A stretch of 64,000 bases of DNA from Streptomyces lateritius (GCF_014649715.1 NZ_BMTO01000017.1:62001-126000); one strand, 5' to 3'; positions 27,526 through 37,048 are shown, counted from the stretch's first letter. Numbers and translations are program-made. Notes: generated by a model from the letters alone, not told the origin.

Positions 27526-27566
27526 GGGGTTTCGCGGCCGGTGCCGATCGCGAGACCGTCGTGACC

Positions 27567-29024
27567 ATGAACACGAACCCCCACGAATCACGTGGACCGT
27601 CCGAAACGCAGCACATCACCCTGCGCGGCCCCGCCGAGCTGGCCGACGCCCTTCCGTTCATGCTGGGCTTCCACCCCAACGACTCGGTCGTCCTCGTCGC
27701 GCTCCACGGCGAGCACGGACGGTTCGGCGGCCGGGTCAGGCTCGGCATCCCGCGCTCGCCCCAGGAATGGCCTTCGACGGCGGAGCACCTCGCGGAGTGC
27801 CTCGTCGACGGCTGCGCCCGGCGCGGCACCCGCCCGGACGGCATCGTCGTCTTCCTCTGCCAGGACCCGGAGCCCGGCGAGACCGGCCGGCGGACGATGG
27901 AACGCCTGCGCCCCTTCGCCCAGCGGCTGCGCACCGCCTGTGGCGAGCTCGACATCCCGGTGTACGAAGTCCTCTGCATCTCCGACGGTCTCTACTTCTC
28001 CTACTGCTGTCCCGACACCCGCTGCTGCCCGCCGGACGGCACACCTCTCGCCCTGACCGGGACGTCCGTCATGGCGGCGTCGGCGGCCTACGCCGGAATC
28101 CAGGTGAGGGGATCCCTGCGGGAGATGCAGGCGAGGCTCAAGCCGCGCGAGACGCCGGGTGACGACCGGCAGCGGACCGCGCTGAACGCGGCCGCCGCCG
28201 TCATCGTCCCCAAGATCCTCGACGGCCCGCCGGGGCAGGGCCGGGAGGAGATCCGGGAGACGACGCTGAAACTCGCCCGCGAGATGCTCCGGCGGTTCGG
28301 ACGGCCGTCCGCGGAGGGCGAGGGCCTCGAAAGGACACCTGTGGCCGGTCTGCCGCGCCGCACGGGGACGGCGGAGAGCGACGCGGCCGACGACGCGCTC
28401 ATCACGCCCGACGAGGCCGCCGCTCTGATTCTCGGACTCCAGGACCGTGAAACCCGGGACCGGGCGGCCGAATGGATGGAGGGCCGGGACGCCAGGGCCG
28501 CCCTGCGGTTGTGGGGCGCGCTGGCCCGGCGCTGCGTCGCTCCCTACGGAGAGCACGCCGCGGCGCCGCTCACCCTCGCGGGCTGGGTGGCCTGGTCCAC
28601 CGGGGACGAGCCGGCCGCCCGCGTCGCCCTGGGCCTCGCCCTGGAGGCAGACCCCCAGTACGTCTTCGCCCGTCTGCTGCATCAGGCCTGCAACGAGGGG
28701 CTCGACCCCGAATCACTGCGCAGCTGCCTGCGAGCGGAACGCGAGGGCCGGGAGGCCGCGGCCGCGGAAGCACGCCGCGGAGCGCGGCGGGTGCGTCCCG
28801 GCGCTCGTGCACGGGCACCGCAGCCCCTGAAGAGGAGCGCGCCCACCGGGAAGAGGAGCGCGCCCACCGGGAAGAGGAGCGGGCCGGCGGGGAGAAAGAG
28901 CGGTCAGGCTGAGAACGGGATCGGAGCGGCCGACAGCGCCCGGCCCGGCGGGGCGTCGTCCCGGGTGCTTCGAGACGCCGGCGCCCGGCGCAGCGGGCAG
29001 CGCGGGACGAGGAGCGGGCGATGA
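27567..29024 (+). CDS. DUF4192 domain protein
   Basis: Encodes 485 aa from ATG 27567 (GTG 27561 is an in-frame alternative); no clear ribosome site. The N-terminal [25 protein letters not shown] and the [13 protein letters not shown] and [21 protein letters not shown] blocks are typical of DUF4192, an actinobacterial family without known function. A cysteine cluster [14 protein letters not shown] near residue 150 could bind metal and is present in family members I recall. The C-terminal 75 residues are a basic Lys/Arg/Ser/Gly tail with a tandem repeat, suggesting nucleic acid contact. It is divergent from recQ and flanks DnaA-like boxes. Confidence 0.75.
   Translation: MNTNPHESRGPSETQHITLRGPAELADALPFMLGFHPNDSVVLVALHGEHGRFGGRVRLGIPRSPQEWPSTAEHLAECLVDGCARRGTRPDGIVVFLCQDPEPGETGRRTMERLRPFAQRLRTACGELDIPVYEVLCISDGLYFSYCCPDTRCCPPDGTPLALTGTSVMAASAAYAGIQVRGSLREMQARLKPRETPGDDRQRTALNAAAAVIVPKILDGPPGQGREEIRETTLKLAREMLRRFGRPSAEGEGLERTPVAGLPRRTGTAESDAADDALITPDEAAALILGLQDRETRDRAAEWMEGRDARAALRLWGALARRCVAPYGEHAAAPLTLAGWVAWSTGDEPAARVALGLALEADPQYVFARLLHQACNEGLDPESLRSCLRAEREGREAAAAEARRGARRVRPGARARAPQPLKRSAPTGKRSAPTGKRSGPAGRKSGQAENGIGAADSARPGGASSRVLRDAGARRSGQRGTRSGR
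28830..28892 (+). repeat. Three tandem 21-bp repeats in the DUF4192 gene
   Basis: Units start at 28830, 28851 and 28872; the first two are identical and the third diverged at its end. They encode [14 protein letters not shown] and KRSGPAG in the basic tail. Being in frame, copy number can change without breaking the gene. Confidence 0.9.
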
Positions 29025-29139
29025 CGCCCGTGACCAGGCCCCCCGAAGCGGCGTTCAGCTCTGTGGCGGAAACCGACGACCCGTGCCGCCGACATCCGAC
29101 CGGCTGTCCGGACCGCACAGAGAGCACAGCACACCACCC

Positions 29140-31191
29140 ATGGCCTCCAGTCCCGCCCCGGCCTCCGGACTCCCGGCCGGACACACGCCCTCCGCCGGCC
29201 ACGCACCCCTCGGTACCCCGCGGCCGGGTGCGCTTCCGTCGGTCCACACCGCCCTCATCTCCGTCGCCCTGCCCGCCCTGGCCGTCAGCGCCGAGCACGG
29301 ACAGCTCACCGGGCACGGCCTCGAAGGCGTCTACCTGGCCGGACGGCGGCTCCTCTCCCGCTGCGTGCTGCGGGTGGCCGGCCGTGAGCCGCTCGCCGTC
29401 CAGGGCAGATCGGCCGGAGCCGACCGCGCCGTCTTCCTCGGCGTCCTGCGGACCGCCGGAGACACCGGCCCGGACCCAGGACTCGTCGTCGAGCGGTCGC
29501 GCGGCGCCGACGGGACCGAGCGGATCACCCTGCGCAGCGCCGCCGGCAGACCGATCCGGCTCCCGGTCGAGATCGCTCTGGGGACGGATCTCGCCTATCT
29601 GGGCGCGGTGGCGGCCGGGCGGGCCGGGCCCGAGCTCTCCGCCAGCGTCCACGGCACGGGCTTGCGGTGGACCGCTGACGACGGGCGGCACGTGGCCGTC
29701 GCCGCCGACCCGCCGCCGACGGACGCCATGGCCGCGGCCGGACTCCTGCGCTGGGAGATCGAGTTGGAGCCCGGAGCGGCCCGTACCATCGAACTCAGGG
29801 TGCGCGGGGACCGCACACCCCGTCCCGCCGGACCCCAGGGGTCCGGCAGCGGGCGACCCGGTGGCCAGGTCCTCGCCGAAGCCCGCGCCGAGGGGGACGA
29901 TCCGCGCGTGGAAGAGTTCCTGCGCACGTCTGTCGACGACCTGCGAGCGCTGCTCCAGCGCGACCCCTCGCATCCCGCCGACATCCATCTCGCGGCCGGA
30001 GTGCCCTGGCGCTGCGGACCAGCCACCGCCGAGGCGCTCTGGGCCGCGCGCATGGTCCTGCCGCTCGGCACCCGGCTCGCCGTCACGACCCTCCGTGCGC
30101 TGGCCCGCGTCCAGCTCGGAGGGCAGGGCCCCGAATCGGGCCGCATCCCCGGTCCGCTCAGGGATGCCGGACCGTACCTCCCGCCCCGGTGCACCGGAAT
30201 CGAGGCCACCCTCGCGTTCCCGGTCGTCCTGGCCGAGGCCAGACGCTGGGGGCTGCCCGAGCGCGACCTCGCCGAGCTGCTTCCCGCGGCGGAGCGGTGC
30301 CTCGGGTGGCTGCGCGCGGCCACCGGCACGAACGGGTTCGTGCCGGACCCGGGGCCCGCCGGCCCCTGGCGGGCGGAGACGCAGGCCCACGCCCATCGCG
30401 CGGCCGTTCTCGGAGCCGACCTGCTCGACGCGTGCGGTCGGCCCGGTGGAGACGCCTGGAGGGAGTGGGCGGGGGTTCTGCGCGAGCGGTTCCGAGCGGA
30501 GTTCTGGCTCGAGGACCGGTCCGGTGGCAGGCCGGCGGCGGCCCGCGTGCGGGGCGGGCGGCCGTGGACACAGCTGGGTGGCTGGGCGGCCCACCTCCTG
30601 GACACCGGCCTGTCAGGCGGCGGCCGGCACGCACCCGGGCTGCTGGACAAGGCGGGCACCGAACAGCTCGCCAGGCTGCTCGGCACCCCGGTGCTGGACT
30701 CCGGCTGGGGGCTGCGCAGCCTCGCGACCAAGGAACCCGGGCACAACCCCTTCGGCCATCGGGCCGGCGCGGTGCGGGTGCACGAGACCGCGGTGGCCGT
30801 CGGCGGTCTCGCCGCGGCGGGATACGAGCGAGAGGCGGCGTCCTTGCTGCGCGGCGTCCTCGACGCGGCCGAGGCGTTCGGACACCGACTGCCCGAGATG
30901 TACGCCGGGGAGCAGCGCACCGCCGGATCTCTCCCGGTTCCGCACCCCGCCGCCTGTCGCCCCGCCGCCGTGGCCGCGGCCGCCGGTGTCCATCTGCTGA
31001 CCGCGCTCGCCGGGATCCGCCCGGACGCGCCTGACCGGACCGTCGCCCTCCACCCCGTCCGGTCCGCCCCGCTCGGGGCGGTACGGCTCTCGGGGCTCCG
31101 GGTGGCGGAGGAGCCCTTCGCGGTCCGCGTCAGCAGACTCGGCCTCGGCATGGTCGAGGAAGCCGCCGACGGCCTCCAGCTGGGGGGCTGA
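29140..31191 (+). CDS. Glycogen-debranching-enzyme-like protein (six-hairpin glycosidase fold)
   Basis: Encodes 683 aa from ATG 29140; GTG 29083 is an alternative and neither has a good ribosome site. The N-terminal third is a beta-rich domain with LPALAVSAEHGQLTGHGLEGVY, typical of the glycogen debranching N-terminal domain family, and the remainder is helical with DPGPAGPWRAETQAHAHRAAVLGADLL and DSGWGLRSLATKEPGHNPFGHR, an arrangement seen in GH63/amylo-alpha-1,6-glucosidase-like proteins. No signal peptide is evident. The expected general acid and base cannot be assigned with confidence. It may process maltooligosaccharide or trehalose-related glucans. The Nudix gene follows after 109 bases. 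Confidence 0.72.
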   Translation: MASSPAPASGLPAGHTPSAGHAPLGTPRPGALPSVHTALISVALPALAVSAEHGQLTGHGLEGVYLAGRRLLSRCVLRVAGREPLAVQGRSAGADRAVFLGVLRTAGDTGPDPGLVVERSRGADGTERITLRSAAGRPIRLPVEIALGTDLAYLGAVAAGRAGPELSASVHGTGLRWTADDGRHVAVAADPPPTDAMAAAGLLRWEIELEPGAARTIELRVRGDRTPRPAGPQGSGSGRPGGQVLAEARAEGDDPRVEEFLRTSVDDLRALLQRDPSHPADIHLAAGVPWRCGPATAEALWAARMVLPLGTRLAVTTLRALARVQLGGQGPESGRIPGPLRDAGPYLPPRCTGIEATLAFPVVLAEARRWGLPERDLAELLPAAERCLGWLRAATGTNGFVPDPGPAGPWRAETQAHAHRAAVLGADLLDACGRPGGDAWREWAGVLRERFRAEFWLEDRSGGRPAAARVRGGRPWTQLGGWAAHLLDTGLSGGGRHAPGLLDKAGTEQLARLLGTPVLDSGWGLRSLATKEPGHNPFGHRAGAVRVHETAVAVGGLAAAGYEREAASLLRGVLDAAEAFGHRLPEMYAGEQRTAGSLPVPHPAACRPAAVAAAAGVHLLTALAGIRPDAPDRTVALHPVRSAPLGAVRLSGLRVAEEPFAVRVSRLGLGMVEEAADGLQLGG

Positions 31192-31271
31192 ACCGATGCC
31201 GACGCACGGCGCGGCGGAAGCTTCGCGAAGGGGAGAACAAGTCGTCGCCGATGCACCGGAGGGGCGTGTTT

Positions 31272-31290
31272 ATCGTCAGGAAGACGACTA
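31272..31290. promoter_or_regulatory. Possible operator upstream of the Nudix regulator
   Basis: TCGTC (31273-31277) and GACGA (31283-31287) form a small inverted repeat within an AT-richer patch 11 bases before the start codon. It could be an autoregulatory site; weak evidence. Confidence 0.3.
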
Positions 31291-31300
31291 TGATCGCGGC

Positions 31301-32071
31301 ATGTCTCCCTACGACCCGTCGGCCTTCCCGCCCTTCGCCGTCACCGTCGATCTGGTCGTGCTCACCGTCCGGCGCGATGCCCTGTGCGCCTTGGTCGTAC
31401 GGCGGGGAGAACCTCCGTTCCAGGGCCGGTGGGCGCTGCCCGGCGGCTTCGTCCGGGGAGACGAGGATCTCGGTGCGGCCGCGGCGCGTGAACTGGTCGA
31501 GGAGACCGGGCTCTGCGTCCACGACCCCGCCGCCCCGCCGCCGGCCCTCGGCAACGGCGCCCACCTGGAACAGCTGGCGACCTATGGAGACCCGGACCGC
31601 GACCCTCGGATGCGAGTGGTCAGCGTCGCGCATCTGGCCCTGGCGCCGGATCTTCCGGCGCCACGGGCCGGCGGCGACGCGAACAGCGCCCGGTGGGCAC
31701 CGGTCGAGGACCTGCTCGGCCAGGACGGTGGTGCGGAGGGCGAGGGCGACCAGTCCGGGCCGCTCGCCTTCGATCACGCCCGGATCCTCGCCGACGGAGT
31801 GGAGCGGGCGCGCTCGAAGATCGAGTACTCCTCGCTCGCCACGGCCTTCTGCCCGCCGGAGTTCACGGTCGGTGAGCTCAGGAGGGTGTACGAGGCGGTG
31901 TGGGGAGTGGCGCTCGACCCGCGCAACTTCCACCGGAAGGTGACGGGTACGCCCGGCTTCCTGGTCCCGGCGGGCGGGACGACCACACGTCAGGGCGGCC
32001 GTCCCGCGCAGTTGTTCAGGGCGGGCGGGGCGACCCTGCTCAACCCGCCGATGCTGCGACCCGAGATCTGA
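31301..32071 (+). CDS. Nudix hydrolase-like regulator with C-terminal winged helix (NrtR-type)
   Basis: Encodes 256 aa from ATG 31301. A complete Nudix box spans residues 48-71 (GGF..GDEDLGAAAARELVEETGL). After residue 150 comes a second domain with IEYSSLATAFCPPEFTVGELRRVYE and LDPRNFHRKVTGTPGF, the winged helix seen in NrtR-type proteins, which sense ADP-ribose and usually control NAD genes. Because the catalytic box is intact it may also hydrolyse a nucleoside diphosphate compound. No NAD biosynthesis gene is adjacent, so its target regulon is unknown. Confidence 0.85.
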   Translation: MSPYDPSAFPPFAVTVDLVVLTVRRDALCALVVRRGEPPFQGRWALPGGFVRGDEDLGAAAARELVEETGLCVHDPAAPPPALGNGAHLEQLATYGDPDRDPRMRVVSVAHLALAPDLPAPRAGGDANSARWAPVEDLLGQDGGAEGEGDQSGPLAFDHARILADGVERARSKIEYSSLATAFCPPEFTVGELRRVYEAVWGVALDPRNFHRKVTGTPGFLVPAGGTTTRQGGRPAQLFRAGGATLLNPPMLRPEI

Positions 32072-32190
32072 CTAGGGGTTTCCGGGGCGACCCGAGACCC
32101 CGACCCTGCGCCAAAAGTCCGAAATATAGCGTTATCTTGCTTTGGTGGCCGCCCTGCCGCGGAGCGGTCTCACCTACCGCGAGAGAAGCG

Positions 32191-33987
32191 ATGCTCCAGG
32201 CCATCGGACTCACCAGCAGCCCCCGGCGCGACCTCCCGCCCGCCGTGGAAGATCTCACCTTCGAGGCCCGGCCGGGTCAGGTCACGGCCCTTCTGGGCCC
32301 TGCCGGTTCCGGCAAGACCACCACCCTTCGGCTGATGCTCGAACTCGAGCCGGGCCGCGGCGTCACCTACTTCCGCGGTCGCCCCCTCCGCCGCGTCGCG
32401 CACCCCGCCGCGGAGGTCGGCGTCCTGCTCGGGGATGTACCGGGACACCCCTCGCGGACTCTGCGCAGCCAGTTGCGGATGCTGAGTGCCGCCGCCGGGG
32501 TTCCCGCGTCGAGGGCCGACGAGATGCTCAGGGCGGTGGGGCTCACCGGTCTCCACGACCAGCGCATCGGCACCCTGTCTCGGGGGATGGACCGCCGACT
32601 CGGCCTGGCGTCGGCACTGTTGGGTGAACCGCACACGCTGCTGCTCGATGAGCCGGGGGCCGGTCTGTCCGCCCGGGAGAACGCCTGGCTGCAAGAACTC
32701 CTGCGTGCCCACGCCACCGACGGCGGCACCGTCCTCTACACGACCAAGGACCCCAAGGACGCGGCTCGCCACGCGGACCGGGTGATCACGCTCCACGAGG
32801 GCCGGCTCGCCGGCGACCAGGACGTCGCCGACTTCGCCCGCACCCGGCTGCGGCCGCGAGTGGTCGTCCGCACGCCGCATGCCGCGCGGCTCGCCGCCGC
32901 CGTCACGCAAGCGGCGCGCGCCGCGCGCCGCCCCGTCGAGGTCGTCGCCGAGAACGGCAACCGCCTGTCCGTCTACGGAAGCGACTGCGCCGCGATCGGT
33001 GAGACGGCCTTCCGGCACGGGGTGCTGATCCACCAACTCGCCGACGAGGTGGGTGACGCGCGCTCCCAGACCCCCTCGAAGGCCACCCGGGCCCACCCTG
33101 AGACCGCCGCCGGCACCCGGAACGCCGGCGCCACCGCGAGCCCCGCCGGCGCCACCACCGGCCCCGCCCGCGCGGGCCGCGACCAGGTGACGCCGCCGGG
33201 ACGACGACGGCCCTCGCGGTCGCCTCTGCGTCCGCTCCGGTACGAGATCCACCGGCTCCTCGGAGTCCCGGCAACCCCGCTGGTCGTCGCCTCGGTCGTG
33301 GTCGCCTCCGTCCTGAGCGCCCTGCTGCTCGCGGGCGGCGGCCGGACGCCCCTTCCCGCCGTCCTCGCCGGCTGGCCAGCTCTCTCCCCGCTGCCGCCCG
33401 CCGCGCTCGGGGCGGGGCTGCTCGGCGCCTTCTCCTTCGGGGACGAGTACCGCTACCCGGCGCTCACCACCGGCCGCGGAGCCGTCCCGCGCCGTCTGGG
33501 TCTGCTGCTCGCCAAGCTCGCGGTCGCGGCGGCGGTCGGCCTGTTCCTCGCCGTGCTCGTCGTGGTGGCCGACCTGGAGGCCGTCCGGCTGGTCTACGGC
33601 GGCGACTTGATCCCCGCAACGGAAAACTGGCCGACCCTCTGCGCGAGTTGGCTCGGACTGGTCATCGGCTGCGCCTGGGCCGGCGTACTCGGCGCGGGGG
33701 TCTTCCGGGCCGCCGCGGCTGGGGTGGCCGCGGTGCTCTCGGTACCGGTGCTCCTCGTTCCGGTCCTGAGGAACGTCCCCTCCGGCCCCTCGGGCCGCAC
33801 GATCGCCGGACTCCCCGCCCGGCTGCGGGAACTCGTCAACATGCGGTGGCCGTCCGCCGTCGACCAGTGGCTGACGGGCGCCGTGCGCGTGGTCGCCCAG
33901 CCTGTGGGGGTGGCGCTCGCACTGGCGTTGACCGCTCTGCTCTGCGCCTATCTGTTCACCGGCCTTCGCCGTGAAGCGCGTTGGTGA
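32191..33987 (+). CDS. ABC transporter with ATPase and permease fused in one chain
   Basis: Encodes 598 aa. ATPase domain: Walker A LLGPAGSGKTTT (about 34-45), Walker B LLLDEPGAGLS, and a D-loop; the signature is LSRGMDRR instead of LSGGQ, which may lower activity. A low-complexity Ala/Thr/Pro linker (about 285-345) leads to five or six hydrophobic segments (SVVVASVLSALLLAGG onward). Fusion order ATPase-then-permease is unusual for ABC exporters, where the membrane domain is usually first. From memory a similar gene precedes whiH in S. coelicolor. Substrate unknown. A 160-bp gap separates it from whiH. Confidence 0.85.
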   Translation: MLQAIGLTSSPRRDLPPAVEDLTFEARPGQVTALLGPAGSGKTTTLRLMLELEPGRGVTYFRGRPLRRVAHPAAEVGVLLGDVPGHPSRTLRSQLRMLSAAAGVPASRADEMLRAVGLTGLHDQRIGTLSRGMDRRLGLASALLGEPHTLLLDEPGAGLSARENAWLQELLRAHATDGGTVLYTTKDPKDAARHADRVITLHEGRLAGDQDVADFARTRLRPRVVVRTPHAARLAAAVTQAARAARRPVEVVAENGNRLSVYGSDCAAIGETAFRHGVLIHQLADEVGDARSQTPSKATRAHPETAAGTRNAGATASPAGATTGPARAGRDQVTPPGRRRPSRSPLRPLRYEIHRLLGVPATPLVVASVVVASVLSALLLAGGGRTPLPAVLAGWPALSPLPPAALGAGLLGAFSFGDEYRYPALTTGRGAVPRRLGLLLAKLAVAAAVGLFLAVLVVVADLEAVRLVYGGDLIPATENWPTLCASWLGLVIGCAWAGVLGAGVFRAAAAGVAAVLSVPVLLVPVLRNVPSGPSGRTIAGLPARLRELVNMRWPSAVDQWLTGAVRVVAQPVGVALALALTALLCAYLFTGLRREARW

Positions 33988-34112
33988 TCGCTTCTGGCTC
34001 GAAATCTTCCGTTCGGCAGGCAACTCGCTTGAAATTGGCCCTATATGTCCGACTAATCGTCAATTGTGTAGCGGGTGCTGATCACCCTTTCGTGTGCTTT
34101 TCACCAAAGACC

Positions 34113-34140
34113 TCAAGGGTCGCGGAAGCAACGCCGACAA
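34113..34140 (+). promoter_or_regulatory. Candidate sigma-WhiG promoter of whiH
   Basis: GCCGACAA (34133-34140) differs by one base from the WhiG -10 consensus GCCGATAA, with a TCAAG block (34113-34117, consensus TAAAG) 15 bases before it. It ends 7 bases before the whiH GTG, implying a start at or next to the first codon. whiH is a known WhiG target in S. coelicolor. Confidence 0.75.
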
Positions 34141-34147
34141 AGGATGC

Positions 34148-35035
34148 GTGAGTACCCTTGCGCACACCATGATGACCGCCGCCCGCCCCGTCGACTCCGG
34201 CCTCGGCGCCCCGGGCGATCTCGATCGATACCCGTACGCGGAGGCGCCCGTCGCCGACCGCGTGGGCCCGCCCTCCTGGGAAGGAGTGGAGACGGACCTC
34301 GGCCGGGTCGGTCGCCGCAGCACCGGCAACCGCGGTCGCGGACTGCACGGCCAGCTCGTCCAGCAGCTGGGTCAGATGATCGTCTCCGGCGACCTCGGCG
34401 CAGACCGCCCGCTGGTCCCGGAAGAGATCGGTCAGCGCTTCGAGGTCTCCCGCACCGTCGTGCGCGAGTCGCTGCGCGTCCTGGAGGCCAAGGGGCTTGT
34501 CAGCGCCCGGCCCAACGTCGGCACCCGGGTCCGGCCCGTCAGCGACTGGAATCTGCTGGACCCCGACATCATCGAGTGGCGGGCGTTCGGCCCGCAGCGT
34601 GACGACCAGCGCCGGGAGCTGAACGAGCTCCGCTGGATGATCGAGCCGCTGGCCGCCCGGCTCGCCGCCGGCCACGGCCGTGAGGATGTCCAGCAGCGCC
34701 TCGCCGACATGGTCGAGATCATGGGGCACGCCTACGCCCAGGGTGACGGCATCACGTTCTCCCGCGCCGACACCGAGTTCCACTCCCTGCTCATCCAGCT
34801 CGCCGGTAACCGCATGCTGGAACACCTCTCCGGAATCGTCTCCGCCGCGCTCCAGGTCTCCGGCGGCCCGGTCACCGGCTGCGACCGCCCGGGCGAGTCC
34901 TGCCTGGCGCACCACGCGCGCATCGCCGACTGCCTCGCCGCGGGAGACGCCAACGGCGCCGAGACGGCCATGCGGCAGCTGCTCACCGTCCACCCGGAGG
35001 TGGAGCGGGTCGTACCGGCTCCCCGTGAGCACTGA
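34148..35035 (+). CDS. whiH: WhiH, GntR-family sporulation regulator
   Basis: Encodes 295 aa from GTG 34148. The N-terminal 55 residues are variable; a GntR helix-turn-helix follows (GLHGQLVQQLGQMIVSGDLGADR...RFEVSRTVVRESLRVLEAKGLV) and then an FCD-type all-helical effector domain with its metal-binding histidines in EFHSLLIQLAGN and LAHHARI. WhiH is needed for proper sporulation septation in aerial hyphae. Recognition rests on sequence memory, length and position directly before hrdB. A WhiG-like promoter abuts the start codon; an AAAGGA overlapping it is too close for a normal ribosome site, so leaderless translation is possible. Confidence 0.92.
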   Translation: MSTLAHTMMTAARPVDSGLGAPGDLDRYPYAEAPVADRVGPPSWEGVETDLGRVGRRSTGNRGRGLHGQLVQQLGQMIVSGDLGADRPLVPEEIGQRFEVSRTVVRESLRVLEAKGLVSARPNVGTRVRPVSDWNLLDPDIIEWRAFGPQRDDQRRELNELRWMIEPLAARLAAGHGREDVQQRLADMVEIMGHAYAQGDGITFSRADTEFHSLLIQLAGNRMLEHLSGIVSAALQVSGGPVTGCDRPGESCLAHHARIADCLAAGDANGAETAMRQLLTVHPEVERVVPAPREH

Positions 35036-35081
35036 CCCACGAGCCATGGCCAGGAGCGCGGAGTCGTACGCATCGCGTGTC

Positions 35082-35141
35082 GCCGGACCCGCGCGGAACC
35101 CGGGGATCATGACGCATCCCCGGGGGCCGCGCGGGTTCCGG
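35082..35141. terminator. Terminator after whiH
   Basis: A 25/26-base imperfect stem (one bulge, two mismatches) around a 9-base centre near 35110-35114; very stable and placed just after the whiH stop. Confidence 0.85.
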
Positions 35142-35219
35142 CGGCTCTGATGTACGTAAAACTCCCGTTCTGGCCGTTTCGTCGCAAATGAGGTGTGACT
35201 CGGGCCACGCGGATTGGGC

Positions 35220-35246
35220 GTAACACTCCTCGAAGCCGTGCGATGA
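35220..35246 (+). promoter_or_regulatory. Candidate ECF-sigma promoter of hrdB
   Basis: GTAAC (35220-35224) and CGATGA (35241-35246) are spaced 16 bp, an ECF-like geometry. From memory the hrdB promoter in Streptomyces is driven by the ECF factor ShbA with a similar -35/-10 pair. Transcription would start about 155 bases before the hrdB GTG. Confidence 0.6.
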
Positions 35247-35410
35247 CCTAAGAGGTGACAGCCGAGGAGGGAATACAGCAGCCGCGTGAGGCGCTGTGCA
35301 CTTCCCCGGTCCAGCCCGCGCCGTCGGCACATTCCCCGTCGACGGTCGTCGGCTCCGGCCCGATCATGGGCGGGGCCGGAAGCCGTTTCCATCGTTCCGA
35401 GAGGTTGTTC

Positions 35411-36958
35411 GTGTCGGCCAGCACATCCCGTACGCTCCCGCCGGAGATCGCCGAGTCCGAGTCTGTGATGGCGCTCATCGAGCGGGGAAAGGCTGATGGG
35501 CAGATCGCCGGCGATGACGTGCGTCGGGCCTTCGAGGCTGACCAGATTCCGCCAACCCAGTGGAAGAATGTTCTGCGCAGCCTCAACCAGATCCTCGAGG
35601 AAGAGGGTGTGACGCTGATGGTCAGTGCAGCGGAGTCGCCGAAGCGCGCCCGCAAGAGCGTCGCTGCGAAGAGCCCGGCCAAGCGCACCGCCACCAAGAC
35701 CGTCACCGCCAAGACGACCGTGACGAAGACCGTCTCGGCCGCCACGGCGGCCCCGGCGGCAGAGAGCGCGGACCCCGCCGACGAGGCCGGAGCACCGGCC
35801 AAGAAGGCGGCCGCGAAGAAGGTCGCGGCCAAGAAGACGGTGGCGAAGAAGGCCGCCGCCAAGAAGACGACGGCCAAGAAGACCGCCTCCAAGAAGGACG
35901 CCGACGAGGTCCTCGAGGGCGAGGAGCTCCTCGATGACGTCGCGCCCGGCAAGGGCGAGGACGAAGAGGCCGAGGGCGAGAACAAGGGCTTCGTCCTGTC
36001 CGACGAGGACGAGGACGACGCTCCGGCGCAGCAGGTCGCCGTCGCCGGTGCCACCGCCGACCCGGTGAAGGACTACCTGAAGCAGATCGGCAAGGTCCCG
36101 CTGCTCAACGCCGAGCAGGAGGTCGAGCTCGCCAAGCGCATCGAGGCCGGTCTGTTCGCCGAGGACAAGCTGGCCAACTCCGACAAGCTGGCGCCCAAGC
36201 TCAAGCGCGAGCTGGAGATCATCGCCGAGGACGGCCGCCGCGCCAAGAACCACCTCCTGGAGGCCAACCTCCGACTGGTCGTTTCGCTGGCCAAGCGCTA
36301 CACCGGCCGCGGCATGCTCTTCCTGGACCTGATCCAGGAGGGCAACCTCGGTCTGATCCGCGCCGTCGAGAAGTTCGACTACACCAAGGGCTACAAGTTC
36401 TCCACGTACGCCACCTGGTGGATCCGTCAGGCGATCACCCGCGCCATGGCCGACCAGGCCCGCACCATCCGTATCCCGGTGCACATGGTCGAGGTCATCA
36501 ACAAGCTCGCGCGCGTCCAGCGTCAGATGCTCCAGGACCTGGGCCGCGAGCCCACGCCGGAGGAGCTGGCCAAGGAACTCGACATGACCCCGGAGAAGGT
36601 CATCGAGGTCCAGAAGTACGGGCGTGAGCCGATCTCCCTCCACACCCCGCTGGGTGAGGACGGCGACAGCGAGTTCGGCGACCTGATCGAGGACTCCGAG
36701 GCGGTCGTCCCGGCCGACGCGGTCAGCTTCACGCTCCTCCAGGAGCAGCTGCACTCCGTCCTCGACACGCTCTCCGAGCGTGAGGCCGGCGTGGTCTCGA
36801 TGCGCTTCGGCCTCACCGACGGTCAGCCGAAGACGCTCGACGAGATCGGCAAGGTCTACGGCGTGACCCGTGAGCGGATCCGTCAGATCGAGTCCAAGAC
36901 GATGTCGAAGCTGCGTCACCCGTCCCGTTCGCAGGTGCTGCGGGACTACCTCGACTGA
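35411..36958 (+). CDS. hrdB: HrdB, principal sigma factor (sigma-70)
   Basis: Encodes 515 aa from GTG 35411 with GAGAGG 6 bases upstream. Residues 1-80 contain a region 1.1-like segment ([22 protein letters not shown]). Residues 75-215 are a Lys/Ala-rich then acidic tail with repeated AKKAAAKK units, a hallmark of Streptomyces HrdB. The core runs from [16 protein letters not shown] (about 218): region 2 with the -10 reading helix [16 protein letters not shown], region 3, and region 4 with [22 protein letters not shown] for the -35. It directs housekeeping transcription. A long hairpin terminator follows. Confidence 0.97.
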   Translation: MSASTSRTLPPEIAESESVMALIERGKADGQIAGDDVRRAFEADQIPPTQWKNVLRSLNQILEEEGVTLMVSAAESPKRARKSVAAKSPAKRTATKTVTAKTTVTKTVSAATAAPAAESADPADEAGAPAKKAAAKKVAAKKTVAKKAAAKKTTAKKTASKKDADEVLEGEELLDDVAPGKGEDEEAEGENKGFVLSDEDEDDAPAQQVAVAGATADPVKDYLKQIGKVPLLNAEQEVELAKRIEAGLFAEDKLANSDKLAPKLKRELEIIAEDGRRAKNHLLEANLRLVVSLAKRYTGRGMLFLDLIQEGNLGLIRAVEKFDYTKGYKFSTYATWWIRQAITRAMADQARTIRIPVHMVEVINKLARVQRQMLQDLGREPTPEELAKELDMTPEKVIEVQKYGREPISLHTPLGEDGDSEFGDLIEDSEAVVPADAVSFTLLQEQLHSVLDTLSEREAGVVSMRFGLTDGQPKTLDEIGKVYGVTRERIRQIESKTMSKLRHPSRSQVLRDYLD

Positions 36959-37006
36959 TTCTCCGCGCAGGCGGTCACCGGCGACTCGCCGACGACTCAC
37001 CGGCAT

Positions 37007-37048
37007 CCGAAGGGCCCGGTCCCCCGAAAGGGGAGCCGGGCCCTTCGG
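37007..37048. terminator. Terminator after hrdB
   Basis: A 13-bp perfect outer stem (37007-37019, 37036-37048) plus an inner CCCC/GGGG stem closed by a GAAA tetraloop. Confidence 0.9.

Larger units (their letters stand above)
35036..35410 (+). promoter_or_regulatory. 375-bp whiH terminator and hrdB promoter/leader region
   Basis: No gene is supported. The left part is the hairpin that ends whiH; then a lower-GC stretch with an ECF-type promoter candidate, then an hrdB leader of about 155 bases. The long leader could allow post-transcriptional control of the principal sigma factor; I see no known riboswitch in it. Confidence 0.6.

Noticed and set aside
28830-28892. Possible CRISPR-like repeat
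   Set aside because: Units are contiguous with no spacers and encode an in-frame peptide repeat.
35800-35900. Repeated AAG-rich tract in hrdB as a possible insertion
   Set aside because: The Lys/Ala repeat region is normal for Streptomyces HrdB proteins.
34082-37006. 974-aa open frame on the minus strand over whiH and hrdB
   Set aside because: Antisense shadow with low-complexity Leu/Gly runs; the plus strand encodes two complete known proteins.
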